A stretch of 64,000 nucleotides of DNA from [Borrelia] finlandensis (GTDB lineage: Bacteria > Spirochaetota > Spirochaetia > Borreliales > Borreliaceae), in assembly GCF_000181875.2 (NCBI RefSeq), contig NZ_ABJZ02000005.1, forward strand, positions 124,001-188,000. The letters are read 5' to 3'. The translations under genes were made by a program, and so were the position numbers. Within the stretch, counting starts at the first letter, position 1; the number at the start of each line of letters is the position of its first letter. Shown one piece after another: positions 9,793-20,144 of this stretch. The notes beneath the pieces were generated by a model that was not told the DNA's origin, made no database searches, and was given only the letters and a program-made list of their open reading frames with translations.

Positions 9793-10104
9793 TTAAGAAT
9801 TTCTCAAAACAAAAAGATTAATCCCTTCTGTAGGATAAGAACGATTCAAATTGTCAACAATATCCTTTAATCGATCAACAATAGACTGATTGGAGGTATA
9901 AATAATCAAAATAAAATTTTCTTCAGGCCAAACGCCATTACCATGCTTTTCTCCCTTCTTACCTTTTCCATAAACATTCCCTATCTTAGAATAATATACA
10001 GACTCTCCTAACTCTTGCTCTATTTTTTCTATACATTCAAAAACATCAAGCTCTAAAGATAAGTTAGAAACTATTTCAATCCTATAATTATAAAATTTAG
10101 TCAT
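9793..10104 (-). CDS. Small PII-like protein attached to the RND efflux operon
   Basis: The likely start is ATG at 10104 (MTKFYNYRIEIVSN), because GGGGA lies just before it and the besB stop is only 1 base away; that gives 103 residues. The middle and end (IGNVYGKGKKGEKHGNGVW, then ILIIYTSNQSIVDRLKDIV and EGINLFVL) follow the beta-alpha-beta layout of PII-like signalling proteins: a glycine-rich T-loop-like segment, a strand, a helix with spaced hydrophobics, and a terminal G-x-FV strand. The match is my reading of the pattern, not a search. It is the last gene after besC-besA-besB, so it may modulate the pump or sense a small ligand. No signal peptide; cytoplasmic. Confidence 0.7.
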   Translation of the reverse strand: MTKFYNYRIEIVSNLSLELDVFECIEKIEQELGESVYYSKIGNVYGKGKKGEKHGNGVWPEENFILIIYTSNQSIVDRLKDIVDNLNRSYPTEGINLFVLRNS

Positions 10105-10105
10105 A

Positions 10106-13100
10106 TCATTCCCCATCTTCTTCAAATAAATCATCATAACTGCTTTTAGTTGAATTATTAATTTTGAATGCTTTTTCAACATCTAAATTGGACGTCACTC
10201 TTTTTAGCCTAAATTTGAAACTTGAAACAATGTTGGAAAAAATTTCAAAAAGCATGGGAATAAAAAACAAAGTAAGAAATGTGCTAGCTGTCATTCCGCC
10301 AATAAAAGTAAATGCAATTGGTTTTAGAAGTTCATTTCCACTTCCACTAGAAAATGCCATTGGAATAAGCCCTATTATTGAGGTCAGAGAAGACATTAAA
10401 ATTGGCCTAAGCCTTGAACGACAAGATTCAATAATTGCTTCTCTTAGACCAAATCCCCTCTTGATCAATAAACCAGTATAGTCTACAAGAACAATTCCCG
10501 TATTTACCACAACACCAACAAGCATAAGCATACCAATTGCAGCAAAAATAGAAAGTTTTTCTCCTGCAAGAAAATGTATAAGCACAACCCCTATTGCCGT
10601 TAAAGGAATTGTAAAAATAATAATAAAGGGTTTTAGAAAAGATTCAAATTGAGAAGCCATAATACCAAACACAACAATAATAGCCATCATAATGATTATT
10701 TTAAACTGATTCATGATATTTGAAAATTCATTATATTCTCCTTCAACCTTAAGAACTATGCCTTCTTTATGGGGCACCTTATTATTAATAAAATCTACAA
10801 CTTTTGCAGTTACTTGGGTTAAATTATCATCTGGAGAAATACCCGCATTAAGATAAATGGTTAAAGCTTGATTTTCTCTGTAAATAGATTCGGCTTTATT
10901 GGTTTTTTCAAAGGTGGCTATTGATGAAAAAGGAATTTTAACTCCAGATGAATTTGTAATAAATATTTTTTCTAAATCTTTTAAATTTTTAACATCCATT
11001 CTATCAAGCTTAAGAACAATATCATAATTAAGTCCCTTCTCCACATATTGCCCAGCAACAAAACCATTAATATTGGCCTTCAACTCATTTAAAATGGTAT
11101 TCATGTCAATGCCATAATTATAAGCTAGCGCTCTGTCTATCTCAACGCCAATTTGAAGTTGAAAATCACTTATGCTAAGCCTTGGATTTACAAGTTCAGG
11201 AATTTCCTTTTTTAACATGGAAACTAAAATTTTTCCATAATCTTTTATATATTCGAAATCATTGGCCGAAATTTTAATTTTAATAGAATCTCCACCACCT
11301 AAAGCATTACCACTGGAAGGATCAATATTAAATTCGGGATAAAGATTTCCAATACGATTCATAATTTTATATTTAACAGCATCGTAATCTATGTTTTGGA
11401 TCAACTTATCTCTTGATTCTTCCTTGAGAGGGAACAATACGTTGAAAATTATTCTATCAGCATGCAAAGTAGCAATAATGCTTTTATATCCTTTAGCCTC
11501 ACTTTTTACAATTTCTAAAAATCTATTAGAATAAAATTTTGCATATTCCAAATTAGTTTTATGGGGAAAATTTAAATTAATAGTAATTGAATTCTCTTTG
11601 CCTCTAGAAAAAGTTGTCACATCTAGCAATAATCCTAAAAGCAAGCTACCAATAAAAGTAAAAAAAACAATCAACCCAAAAATCAATTTATGATTTAAAA
11701 CTATATTTAATAAATTGATATACAAAAATTCTAAAAAATAATAAATACTAGCAAAAAAAGCATCAATTTTCCTAATAAAAGGATTCTTAATATTTTTTTG
11801 GAAACTTGTGTATAAACCGACATAATGGCTTGATAAAACAGGAACCAAAAAAATCGCAACTAAAAGAGAAACACCTAAGGAAATAACAATCGTAAATGAA
11901 AAGTCTTTAAAAAAATCTCCATAGACCCCAAGTTCTGATTTGAAAATAAGAAATGGCCCAAAAACACAAATAGAAGTAAAAGTTGAGGATGTAATAGGCA
12001 GCATCATCTCTTGAGCCCCGAGAATGGAAGATGAAATAAGCTTTGTTCCTTTTTGCCTATATTTGTATATGTTGTCTATTACAACAATTGAACAGTCAAC
12101 AACCATTCCAATCCCAAGTGCAAGACCTGCAAGACTCATAATGTTAAGGGAAATATTTACAAAGTACATTAAACAAAAGGTCAAAACAATTGCTATTGGA
12201 ATAGAAATTCCAATAATTATTGTGGCCCTAAAGCTTCTTAAAAAGAAAAAAATAACAAATATTGCAAGCATGGCCCCAAAATAGGCTGAATTTACAACCG
12301 TTGAAATGGATGCTTTAATAAAATCAGCACTATCAGAAGCAATCTCCAATCTCATATCTTTAGGCATAGATAATTTCAATTTTTCTATTTCATTCATAAC
12401 AACATTAGAAACTGCAATAGAATTAGCATCACTACGTTTTTGAACCGACAAAGAAATTGAAGGCAACCCATTATATTCAACATATTCAGATAAATCTTCA
12501 AAATCGGTTTTAATATTAGCAATATCTTTGAGTTTTATCTCAATAGGAGATAAATTTATGCCAGAAGAAATGTCGGGTATCTTATAAGCTATGACCACAT
12601 TACCTATCTCTTCAATTGATTTAAATTTTCCAGAAACTTCAACCAAATATTCCAAGTTATTCTCCAATATATTGCCAGCTGAAAGTTCCAAATTTTGAGA
12701 TGCTATAATTGAAGATATTCTTGACAAAGAAAGCCCATAAGACTCCAGTCTGTTTTGAGAAACTTCAATTAAAACACGCTTTTTACTTCCACCATTAACA
12801 GTAACAATTGCAACTCCATCAAGCCTTTCAAGCCCAGGTTTAATGATTTCATCGGCATATCTTTTAAGCTCAGAAACTGGCCTTACAGAATTAATAACAA
12901 TTTCCATTACAGGGATATTTTTAAGATTGTATCTAAAAATTCTAGGGGCCTGCGATTTGCTGGGCAATGAAGATTTTACCAATTCAAGAGCATCTCGAAT
13001 TTCATTTAAAACCAAATCTAAATCGGTTCCATGATAAAATTCAAGTGAAACGGTGCTGCTTTCTTTGGAAGATACACTATATATATTTTTTAAATTCTTT

Positions 13101-13318
13101 ACCGAACTCAAGCCACTCTCAAGGACTCTAGAAACACTCTCTTCAACTTCTCTAGGAGAAGCGCCAGGATAAACAGTGTGAATACTTATTTGGGGAATAT
13201 CAATTCCCGGCAAAAGGTCTACTTTTAATCTTGAAAAGGTATACAAACTTATCATCAATAACAATGAAAATAAAATTAACATTGTTATTGGTTTGCCAAC
13301 TATTCTCTTTACCAACAT
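10106..13318 (-). CDS. besB: RND-family efflux pump inner-membrane transporter (BesB, AcrB-like)
   Basis: This 1070-residue protein has the AcrB architecture: a first membrane helix, a large periplasmic loop, helices 2-6 at about residues 335-530, a second periplasmic loop and helices 8-12 near the end. Family landmarks include the N-terminal LPGIDIPQISI region and the IGMVVDCSIVVIDNIY segment of helix 4 (residues about 400-415), which carries the conserved aspartate of the proton relay. It should use the proton motive force to export drugs and toxic compounds together with the BesA adaptor and BesC channel, as shown for B. burgdorferi. ATG at 13318 follows GGGGG with a 7-base gap. Only 18 bases separate it from besA. 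Confidence 0.94.
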   Translation of the reverse strand: MLVKRIVGKPITMLILFSLLLMISLYTFSRLKVDLLPGIDIPQISIHTVYPGASPREVEESVSRVLESGLSSVKNLKNIYSVSSKESSTVSLEFYHGTDLDLVLNEIRDALELVKSSLPSKSQAPRIFRYNLKNIPVMEIVINSVRPVSELKRYADEIIKPGLERLDGVAIVTVNGGSKKRVLIEVSQNRLESYGLSLSRISSIIASQNLELSAGNILENNLEYLVEVSGKFKSIEEIGNVVIAYKIPDISSGINLSPIEIKLKDIANIKTDFEDLSEYVEYNGLPSISLSVQKRSDANSIAVSNVVMNEIEKLKLSMPKDMRLEIASDSADFIKASISTVVNSAYFGAMLAIFVIFFFLRSFRATIIIGISIPIAIVLTFCLMYFVNISLNIMSLAGLALGIGMVVDCSIVVIDNIYKYRQKGTKLISSSILGAQEMMLPITSSTFTSICVFGPFLIFKSELGVYGDFFKDFSFTIVISLGVSLLVAIFLVPVLSSHYVGLYTSFQKNIKNPFIRKIDAFFASIYYFLEFLYINLLNIVLNHKLIFGLIVFFTFIGSLLLGLLLDVTTFSRGKENSITINLNFPHKTNLEYAKFYSNRFLEIVKSEAKGYKSIIATLHADRIIFNVLFPLKEESRDKLIQNIDYDAVKYKIMNRIGNLYPEFNIDPSSGNALGGGDSIKIKISANDFEYIKDYGKILVSMLKKEIPELVNPRLSISDFQLQIGVEIDRALAYNYGIDMNTILNELKANINGFVAGQYVEKGLNYDIVLKLDRMDVKNLKDLEKIFITNSSGVKIPFSSIATFEKTNKAESIYRENQALTIYLNAGISPDDNLTQVTAKVVDFINNKVPHKEGIVLKVEGEYNEFSNIMNQFKIIIMMAIIVVFGIMASQFESFLKPFIIIFTIPLTAIGVVLIHFLAGEKLSIFAAIGMLMLVGVVVNTGIVLVDYTGLLIKRGFGLREAIIESCRSRLRPILMSSLTSIIGLIPMAFSSGSGNELLKPIAFTFIGGMTASTFLTLFFIPMLFEIFSNIVSSFKFRLKRVTSNLDVEKAFKINNSTKSSYDDLFEEDGE

Positions 13319-13336
13319 AACACATCCCCCAATAAA

Positions 13337-15564
<2,228 letters not shown>

Positions 15565-15667
15565 TTGAAGCCCCCTTATAATAAAAATCAAAACTTTAAA
15601 GTTATAAAACTTAATTAATATTTTCAATTCATTTGATTAATTATTATAATATAATACAATTCTAAGT

Positions 15668-15958
15668 ATGAACATTTTCAAGATTTTATTTATCTTAAAT
15701 TATGCTCTTATCTTTCTAATAAAAATTTACCAAAATACTTTATCTAAAATATTTGGACTACAATGCATATACAAACCTACTTGCTCAAAATATTCAATTG
15801 AATGTCTTAAAAAATACAATTTTTTAACGGCCTTAATATTAATGACACTAAGAATAATAAGATGTAACGCATTATTCAAAGGAGGAAGCGATTTTATTCC
15901 TGAATACAACCCTATTTTAGAATCTTTAAAAGAATTTAAAAAAAGATTAATCAAATAA
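15668..15958 (+). CDS. yidD: YidD-type membrane protein insertion efficiency factor
   Basis: Small 96-residue protein matching YidD: a hydrophobic N-terminus, then [18 protein letters not shown] at about residues 34-51 and the [18 protein letters not shown] ending, with the conserved cysteine and proline pattern. YidD is thought to sit on the inner face of the membrane and help YidC insert proteins. It is not next to rpmH, rnpA or yidC here, unlike in many bacteria. The last 12 bases overlap the 3' end of proX on the other strand. Confidence 0.88.
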   Translation: MNIFKILFILNYALIFLIKIYQNTLSKIFGLQCIYKPTCSKYSIECLKKYNFLTALILMTLRIIRCNALFKGGSDFIPEYNPILESLKEFKKRLIK

Positions 15959-16819
15959 AGTCTTATATTTTTCTGGAACCCACATCTTTACAACCTCTTT
16001 ATTCTTTTCTACAAATTCAATTGCATTGCGGTATTCTTTGCCTGACTCTTTATCATTTCTATCCATTAAAGGCAATATTAAATCATCACCCCAATAAAAA
16101 TGATCAAAAACATAATATGCATCAAAATCATCATTTTCAAGACCAAGTCTAACAAGAGTATGCACGCTCTCAATTCCCCCCATAATTAAATCAGGATCAT
16201 CAAGAAACTTAATATCATACCTAGAAAAAGCCCAATGAGGCTTCCACAAAGGAACTAAAATCCACTCGTTTCTCTTTATTGAAGAATCCAAACTTGCAAG
16301 CATAACACTCTCACTTGAAGGAACTAGCTCATACTCTTTACTTAATCCATAATAATTAAGCGCTTGTTCTGTAACAATTTGAGTTCCCGCGCCAGCATCT
16401 ATGCCAATCATTTTGTTTTTAAACTTATCGCCTTTACCCCTAAGCTCACTAATGCTGGAAATTGGAACATAGCTTGGCACCACAAAACCCTGAATAGTTC
16501 CTTCATAATTTGCACCAAGATCAACAAACTTTGTTTTCAGTTTTTCATAATAAAATTTATCGGCTGTAGGAACCCAAGAAGATACCGTACCATCTATCTT
16601 TCCAGATGCTAAGTATTGATACATTATAGATGTAGTAACTGAAAATATTTCTGCATTGTAGCCCATTTTCTCAAAAACAACCTTTAATACATTTGTAGCT
16701 GCTGTTTCTCCGCCCCAATTCACATATCCAATTTTTACCGATTTCAAATTCTTTGAAATCTTTTTTTCATCACAAGACAAAAACATAAGAATAATAAAAA
16801 ATAAAAATAATTTATACAT
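15947..16819 (-). CDS. proX: Glycine betaine/L-proline ABC transporter substrate-binding lipoprotein
   Basis: Substrate-binding component of an osmoprotectant transporter. Lipoprotein signal at the N-terminus ([11 protein letters not shown], lipidated Cys about residue 16). The body follows the OpuAC/ProX fold, with [19 protein letters not shown] near residues 27-45, where the tryptophan lies in the expected ligand region, and [17 protein letters not shown] near residues 188-204, a typical aromatic-box segment. It is the third gene of proV-proW-proX, 12 bases after proW, with a strong AAGGAGG before the ATG. In B. burgdorferi the substrate is inferred to be a quaternary amine such as betaine or proline. 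Confidence 0.94.
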   Translation of the reverse strand: MYKLFLFFIILMFLSCDEKKISKNLKSVKIGYVNWGGETAATNVLKVVFEKMGYNAEIFSVTTSIMYQYLASGKIDGTVSSWVPTADKFYYEKLKTKFVDLGANYEGTIQGFVVPSYVPISSISELRGKGDKFKNKMIGIDAGAGTQIVTEQALNYYGLSKEYELVPSSESVMLASLDSSIKRNEWILVPLWKPHWAFSRYDIKFLDDPDLIMGGIESVHTLVRLGLENDDFDAYYVFDHFYWGDDLILPLMDRNDKESGKEYRNAIEFVEKNKEVVKMWVPEKYKTLFD

Positions 16820-16831
16820 AAAATATCCTCC

Positions 16832-17731
16832 TTATTTATTATAGATTTCTAAGAATCTTTTAAATTTATTCTCTCTCTTTCCACTATAATGATCTGTGTT
16901 TAAATAGCTAAATTTAATAAAGATAGATTGCATAATCCTATCTAAAATAATAGCTATAATAACAACTGCTAATCCAGATATTAAACCCTCACCAAAATTT
17001 AATCTTTCTATGGAGTAAATCACAGTTCTGCCCAAACCAGACGATCCAACCATTGCAGCAATTACTATCATAGATATCGCCATCATTATTGACTGATTAA
17101 TACCTTCAATTATACTTTGAAGAGAAAGGGGAAGCTGAACTTGAAAAAGAATACGCAAATTGCTACTACCAAAGGACTTAGCTGCCTCTATTACTTCATC
17201 TGAAACTTGAACAATTCCCAGTCTTGTATATCTAATAACAGGAGGCATAGCAAAAACTATTGTAGCAAAAATAGCAGAAGCTGTACCCATTCCAAAAAAA
17301 GGAATAGCGGGAATCAAGTAAATAAAAGGGGGCATGGCTTGCATTAAATCTAGAATAGGTTTCAAAAAAACATAAAATCTTGGGAAATATCCGCCCAAAA
17401 TGCCTATAGGAATTCCCAAAATAACAGAAACTAATACAGAAACAAATATAATAGCTATTGTATCCATTGAAGCTTCCCAAAGATTAAAATACAAAATAAA
17501 AAAGAATCCGGGTAAAATTAAAAATATTAACCTCTTTTTTAAGAAAACAAAACTTAGCAAACATATAGTCAAAATAAAAAGAAGTGGATTAACAAAAAGA
17601 AATAATTTTTTTAAATTTTCATATAAAAAAATTATACTTTTAGAAAAACTTACCCCATCAGAAATTGAAAAATTATCAACCAAAAAATCAAAAAAATTAT
17701 CTATTTTTAATATAAAAAAATCTTTAGTCAT
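16832..17731 (-). CDS. proW: Glycine betaine/L-proline ABC transporter permease
   Basis: Integral membrane permease of 299 residues with at least five hydrophobic segments between residues 50 and 280. The cytoplasmic coupling loop characteristic of binding-protein-dependent permeases is visible as EAAKSFGSSNLRILFQVQLP near residue 189. It forms the channel for the ProV ATPase and ProX. AGGAATTT precedes the ATG at 17731; it begins 6 bases after the proV stop and is followed by proX after 12 bases. Confidence 0.94.
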   Translation of the reverse strand: MTKDFFILKIDNFFDFLVDNFSISDGVSFSKSIIFLYENLKKLFLFVNPLLFILTICLLSFVFLKKRLIFLILPGFFFILYFNLWEASMDTIAIIFVSVLVSVILGIPIGILGGYFPRFYVFLKPILDLMQAMPPFIYLIPAIPFFGMGTASAIFATIVFAMPPVIRYTRLGIVQVSDEVIEAAKSFGSSNLRILFQVQLPLSLQSIIEGINQSIMMAISMIVIAAMVGSSGLGRTVIYSIERLNFGEGLISGLAVVIIAIILDRIMQSIFIKFSYLNTDHYSGKRENKFKRFLEIYNK

Positions 17732-17737
17732 AAATTC

Positions 17738-18856
17738 CTATCTTGATAATAAATAAGAGATTTCATTTAAACTAATATATCCGACAATAGTTCCCTTTTC
17801 TTTTATTATTAAATAATCTTGCTTATTTAAATATTCAACAATTTTTTTTATCTCATCATTTAGATCTAAATTTAAAGATACAAGATTATCATACCTTTTG
17901 TTAAGAACTTTGTCATACAAACTAAAATTTTCACCTTGACATTTAATAATAATATTTAAGCCATTATCACCACCAGAGTTTAAATCAAAATCATCTTTTA
18001 AAATATCTTTTATTTTTAAAATATTTAAAACAGGTAAATTTTTAATAAAATCAGATATAAAATCTGTACTAGGATTAGCTAAAATTTCTAAAGGTTTGCC
18101 AACTTGAATAATTTTTCCATCTCTCATAAAAGCAATTCTATGTCCCAATTTAAAAGCTTCATTTAAATCATGAGTAATAAACACAACTGTTTTTTTAAGC
18201 TTAGCTACTAGCCTCAAAAGTTCTTCCTGCATTTCTCCTTTAATTAAAGGATCAAGTGCCGAAAAAGCTTCATCCATTAAAAGAATATCTGGATTAACTA
18301 CCAATGCTCTTGCTATTCCAACTCTTTGTTTCATCCCTCCAGAAAGTTCATTAATATACTTATATTTTGAGTCTTCAAGTCCCACAAGATTTAATACCTC
18401 AATAGCACGTTCTTCTCTAATCTTTCTGGGGATATGCTTAACTTCAAGTCCATATGTAACGTTTCTTAGTACATTCATATGGGGAAAAAGTCCAAAATTT
18501 TGAAAAACCATTGCAAATTTATCTTTTCTTAAATTAGAAAGATCTTTGCGATTTATAGCATTCATTTCCATATTATTTACCAAAATAGATCCTGAATCTA
18601 TTTTATAAATACCATTTAAACACCTAACTAAAGTAGACTTGCCACAGCCCGACATACCCATAATAACTAAAATTTCATTTTCATAAACATCAAGATTAAT
18701 ATTGGCATTTGCAATAAAAATAGAAGATTCTTTGTAGATTTGCATTCTATCTTTGCCATCTTCATAGTCTTTTATAGCTCGACTTATCTGCTTTTTGTCA
18801 ACATAATACGAAAATACTTTATAACAATCTTTAATTTTAACAGCAACCCTACTCAA
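17738..18856 (-). CDS. proV: Glycine betaine/L-proline ABC transporter ATP-binding protein
   Basis: ATPase of the ProU/OpuA type: Walker A GMSGCGKST near residues 87-95, Q-loop VFQNFGLFPHMN, signature LSGGMKQRVG near residue 164, Walker B ILLMDEAFSALDP and the H-loop FITHDLNEA. The C-terminal 100 residues contain one recognisable CBS-like half (residues about 335-372), shorter and more diverged than the two full CBS domains of OpuAA that sense ionic strength. The start is TTG at 18856, supported by GAGGAG 6 bases upstream. First gene of proV-proW-proX; the flaB terminator lies 88 bases upstream. Confidence 0.94.
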   Translation of the reverse strand: MSRVAVKIKDCYKVFSYYVDKKQISRAIKDYEDGKDRMQIYKESSIFIANANINLDVYENEILVIMGMSGCGKSTLVRCLNGIYKIDSGSILVNNMEMNAINRKDLSNLRKDKFAMVFQNFGLFPHMNVLRNVTYGLEVKHIPRKIREERAIEVLNLVGLEDSKYKYINELSGGMKQRVGIARALVVNPDILLMDEAFSALDPLIKGEMQEELLRLVAKLKKTVVFITHDLNEAFKLGHRIAFMRDGKIIQVGKPLEILANPSTDFISDFIKNLPVLNILKIKDILKDDFDLNSGGDNGLNIIIKCQGENFSLYDKVLNKRYDNLVSLNLDLNDEIKKIVEYLNKQDYLIIKEKGTIVGYISLNEISYLLSR

Positions 18857-18943
18857 AGCAAACTCCTCAATAAGCCTGCATTATGCTTTATAACACATCA
18901 TTATAAATTATACTAAAATTATTAAATTTTTTCCGATCCGAAA

Positions 18944-18980
18944 TAAAAAAACAAAAGACCCTTTAAAGGATCTTTTGTTA
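18944..18980 (-). terminator. Rho-independent terminator after flaB
   Basis: Minus-strand hairpin at 18951-18978 with stem ACAAAAGA/TCTTTTGT and an inner CCTT/AAGG pairing around a short loop, followed by a run of seven T residues. This would insulate proV from flaB transcription. Confidence 0.9.
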
Positions 18981-19007
18981 ATAATTTGCATCAATTAAAC
19001 TAAAATT

Positions 19008-20018
19008 TTATCTAAGCAATGACAAAACATATTGGGGAACTTGATTAGCCTGTGCAATCATTGCCATTGCAGATTGTGTTAAAATGCTATTGGTTGTAGC
19101 TGCTACAACCTCATCTGTCATTGTAGCATCTTTTATTTGAGCATAAGATGCTTTTAGATTTTCAATTGCATACTCAGTACTATTCTTTATAGATTCAAGT
19201 CTATTTTGGAAAGCACCTAAATTTGCCCTTTGATCACTTACCATTCTAATAGCATTTTCAATTTTAGCAAGTGATGTATTAGCATCAACTGTAGTTGTAA
19301 CATTAACAGGGGAATTAACTCCACCTTGAGAAGGCGCTGTAGCAGGTGCTGGCTGTTGGGCTCCTTCCTGTTGAACGCCCTCTTGAACAGGTGCAGCCTG
19401 AGCAGTTTGAGCTCCCTCACCAGAGAAAAGATTTGCAACATTAGCTGCATAAATATTTACAGCAATAGCCTCATCTTGGTTTGCTCCAACATGAACTCTT
19501 AAAGTCCAAGATGCTTGAGACCCCGAAAGTGATGATGGTGTGTTAATTTTTGCAGGTTGCATTCCAAGCTCTTCAGCTGTTCTTACATTTTGAGAAGCAG
19601 ATTTGTTTGATAACATGTGCATTTGGTTATATTGAGCTTGATCAGCAATTCTATTAATTTCGTCTGTAAGCTGCTCTATTTCAATTTGTATAGAACCTCG
19701 GTCTGCATCTGAATATGTGCCGTTACCTGATTGAACTGCCAATTCTTTCATTCTTACTAAGACTTTTTCTACTTCATTTAAATTCCCTTCTGTTGTCTGA
19801 ATAAAATTGATAGCCTTTGAAGTATTTCTAGAAGCTTGTGACAAACCTCTTATTTGAGCATTAATCTTACCAGAAACTCCCATGCCAGCAGCATCATCAG
19901 AAGCTCGATTAATTCTGTACCCACTAGAAAGCTTTTCTTGAGTTTTACTAAGATTAGCAGCGTTAATGCCATTATTTCTTGAAGCATTAATAGCTGATGT
20001 ATTATGATTGATAATCAT
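19008..20018 (-). CDS. flaB: Periplasmic flagellin, major filament subunit (p41 antigen)
   Basis: Flagellin of the periplasmic flagella. The 336 residues begin MIINHNTSAINASRNN and end PQYVLSLLR, the conserved D0/D1 ends that polymerise. A Gln/Ala/Pro-rich central segment at about residues 205-245 (TAQAAPVQEGVQQEGAQQ) replaces the D2/D3 domains of larger flagellins and is the variable part used in Lyme serology and typing. There is no signal peptide; export is through the flagellar type III path. Translation is probably controlled by CsrA through two hairpins in the leader, and the gene ends in a strong terminator. Confidence 0.99.
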   Translation of the reverse strand: MIINHNTSAINASRNNGINAANLSKTQEKLSSGYRINRASDDAAGMGVSGKINAQIRGLSQASRNTSKAINFIQTTEGNLNEVEKVLVRMKELAVQSGNGTYSDADRGSIQIEIEQLTDEINRIADQAQYNQMHMLSNKSASQNVRTAEELGMQPAKINTPSSLSGSQASWTLRVHVGANQDEAIAVNIYAANVANLFSGEGAQTAQAAPVQEGVQQEGAQQPAPATAPSQGGVNSPVNVTTTVDANTSLAKIENAIRMVSDQRANLGAFQNRLESIKNSTEYAIENLKASYAQIKDATMTDEVVAATTNSILTQSAMAMIAQANQVPQYVLSLLR

Positions 20019-20020
20019 AT

Positions 20021-20036
20021 ATCATTCCTCCATGAT
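20021..20036 (-). promoter_or_regulatory. CsrA-type hairpin over the flaB ribosome binding site
   Basis: In the flaB RNA, ATCAT-GGAGGA-ATGAT forms a 5-bp stem with GGAGGA in the loop. The GGA is also the Shine-Dalgarno (20026-20031), 8 bases before the ATG, so a protein bound here would block initiation. CsrA recognises GGA in hairpin loops and is known to repress flaB in this species. Confidence 0.75.
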
Positions 20037-20057
20037 AAAATTTAATTATTTGGTTTT

Positions 20058-20073
20058 GGCAAATCCTTTTGCC
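20058..20073 (-). promoter_or_regulatory. Upstream CsrA-type hairpin in the flaB leader
   Basis: In the RNA, GGCAAA-AGGA-TTTGCC is a perfect 6-bp stem with a tetraloop AGGA, an almost ideal CsrA target. It lies about 40 bases upstream of the start codon, and with the 20021-20036 hairpin it gives the two-site arrangement typical of CsrA dimers. Confidence 0.8.
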
Positions 20074-20081
20074 TGTTAAAA

Positions 20082-20110
20082 AGAATAGCACAAAAATTTA
20101 AAAAAAAGAA
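20082..20110 (-). promoter_or_regulatory. flaB promoter
   Basis: TATTCT (20082-20087) is a plausible -10 with TTCTTT (20105-20110) about 17 bases away as a weak -35. It puts the RNA start some 60 bases before the ATG, so that both CsrA hairpins are transcribed. The flaB promoter is known to be sigma-70 type in B. burgdorferi. Confidence 0.6.
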
Positions 20111-20144
20111 ACGCAGATAGCAATAGCATTAAAAATAATTATTA

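Noticed and set aside
10164-10481. 105-residue plus-strand frame inside besB
   Set aside because: Antisense shadow of the transporter; no own ribosome binding site.
17400-17756. 118-residue plus-strand frame opposite proW
   Set aside because: Low-complexity lysine/isoleucine sequence that mirrors codons of the well-supported permease on the other strand.
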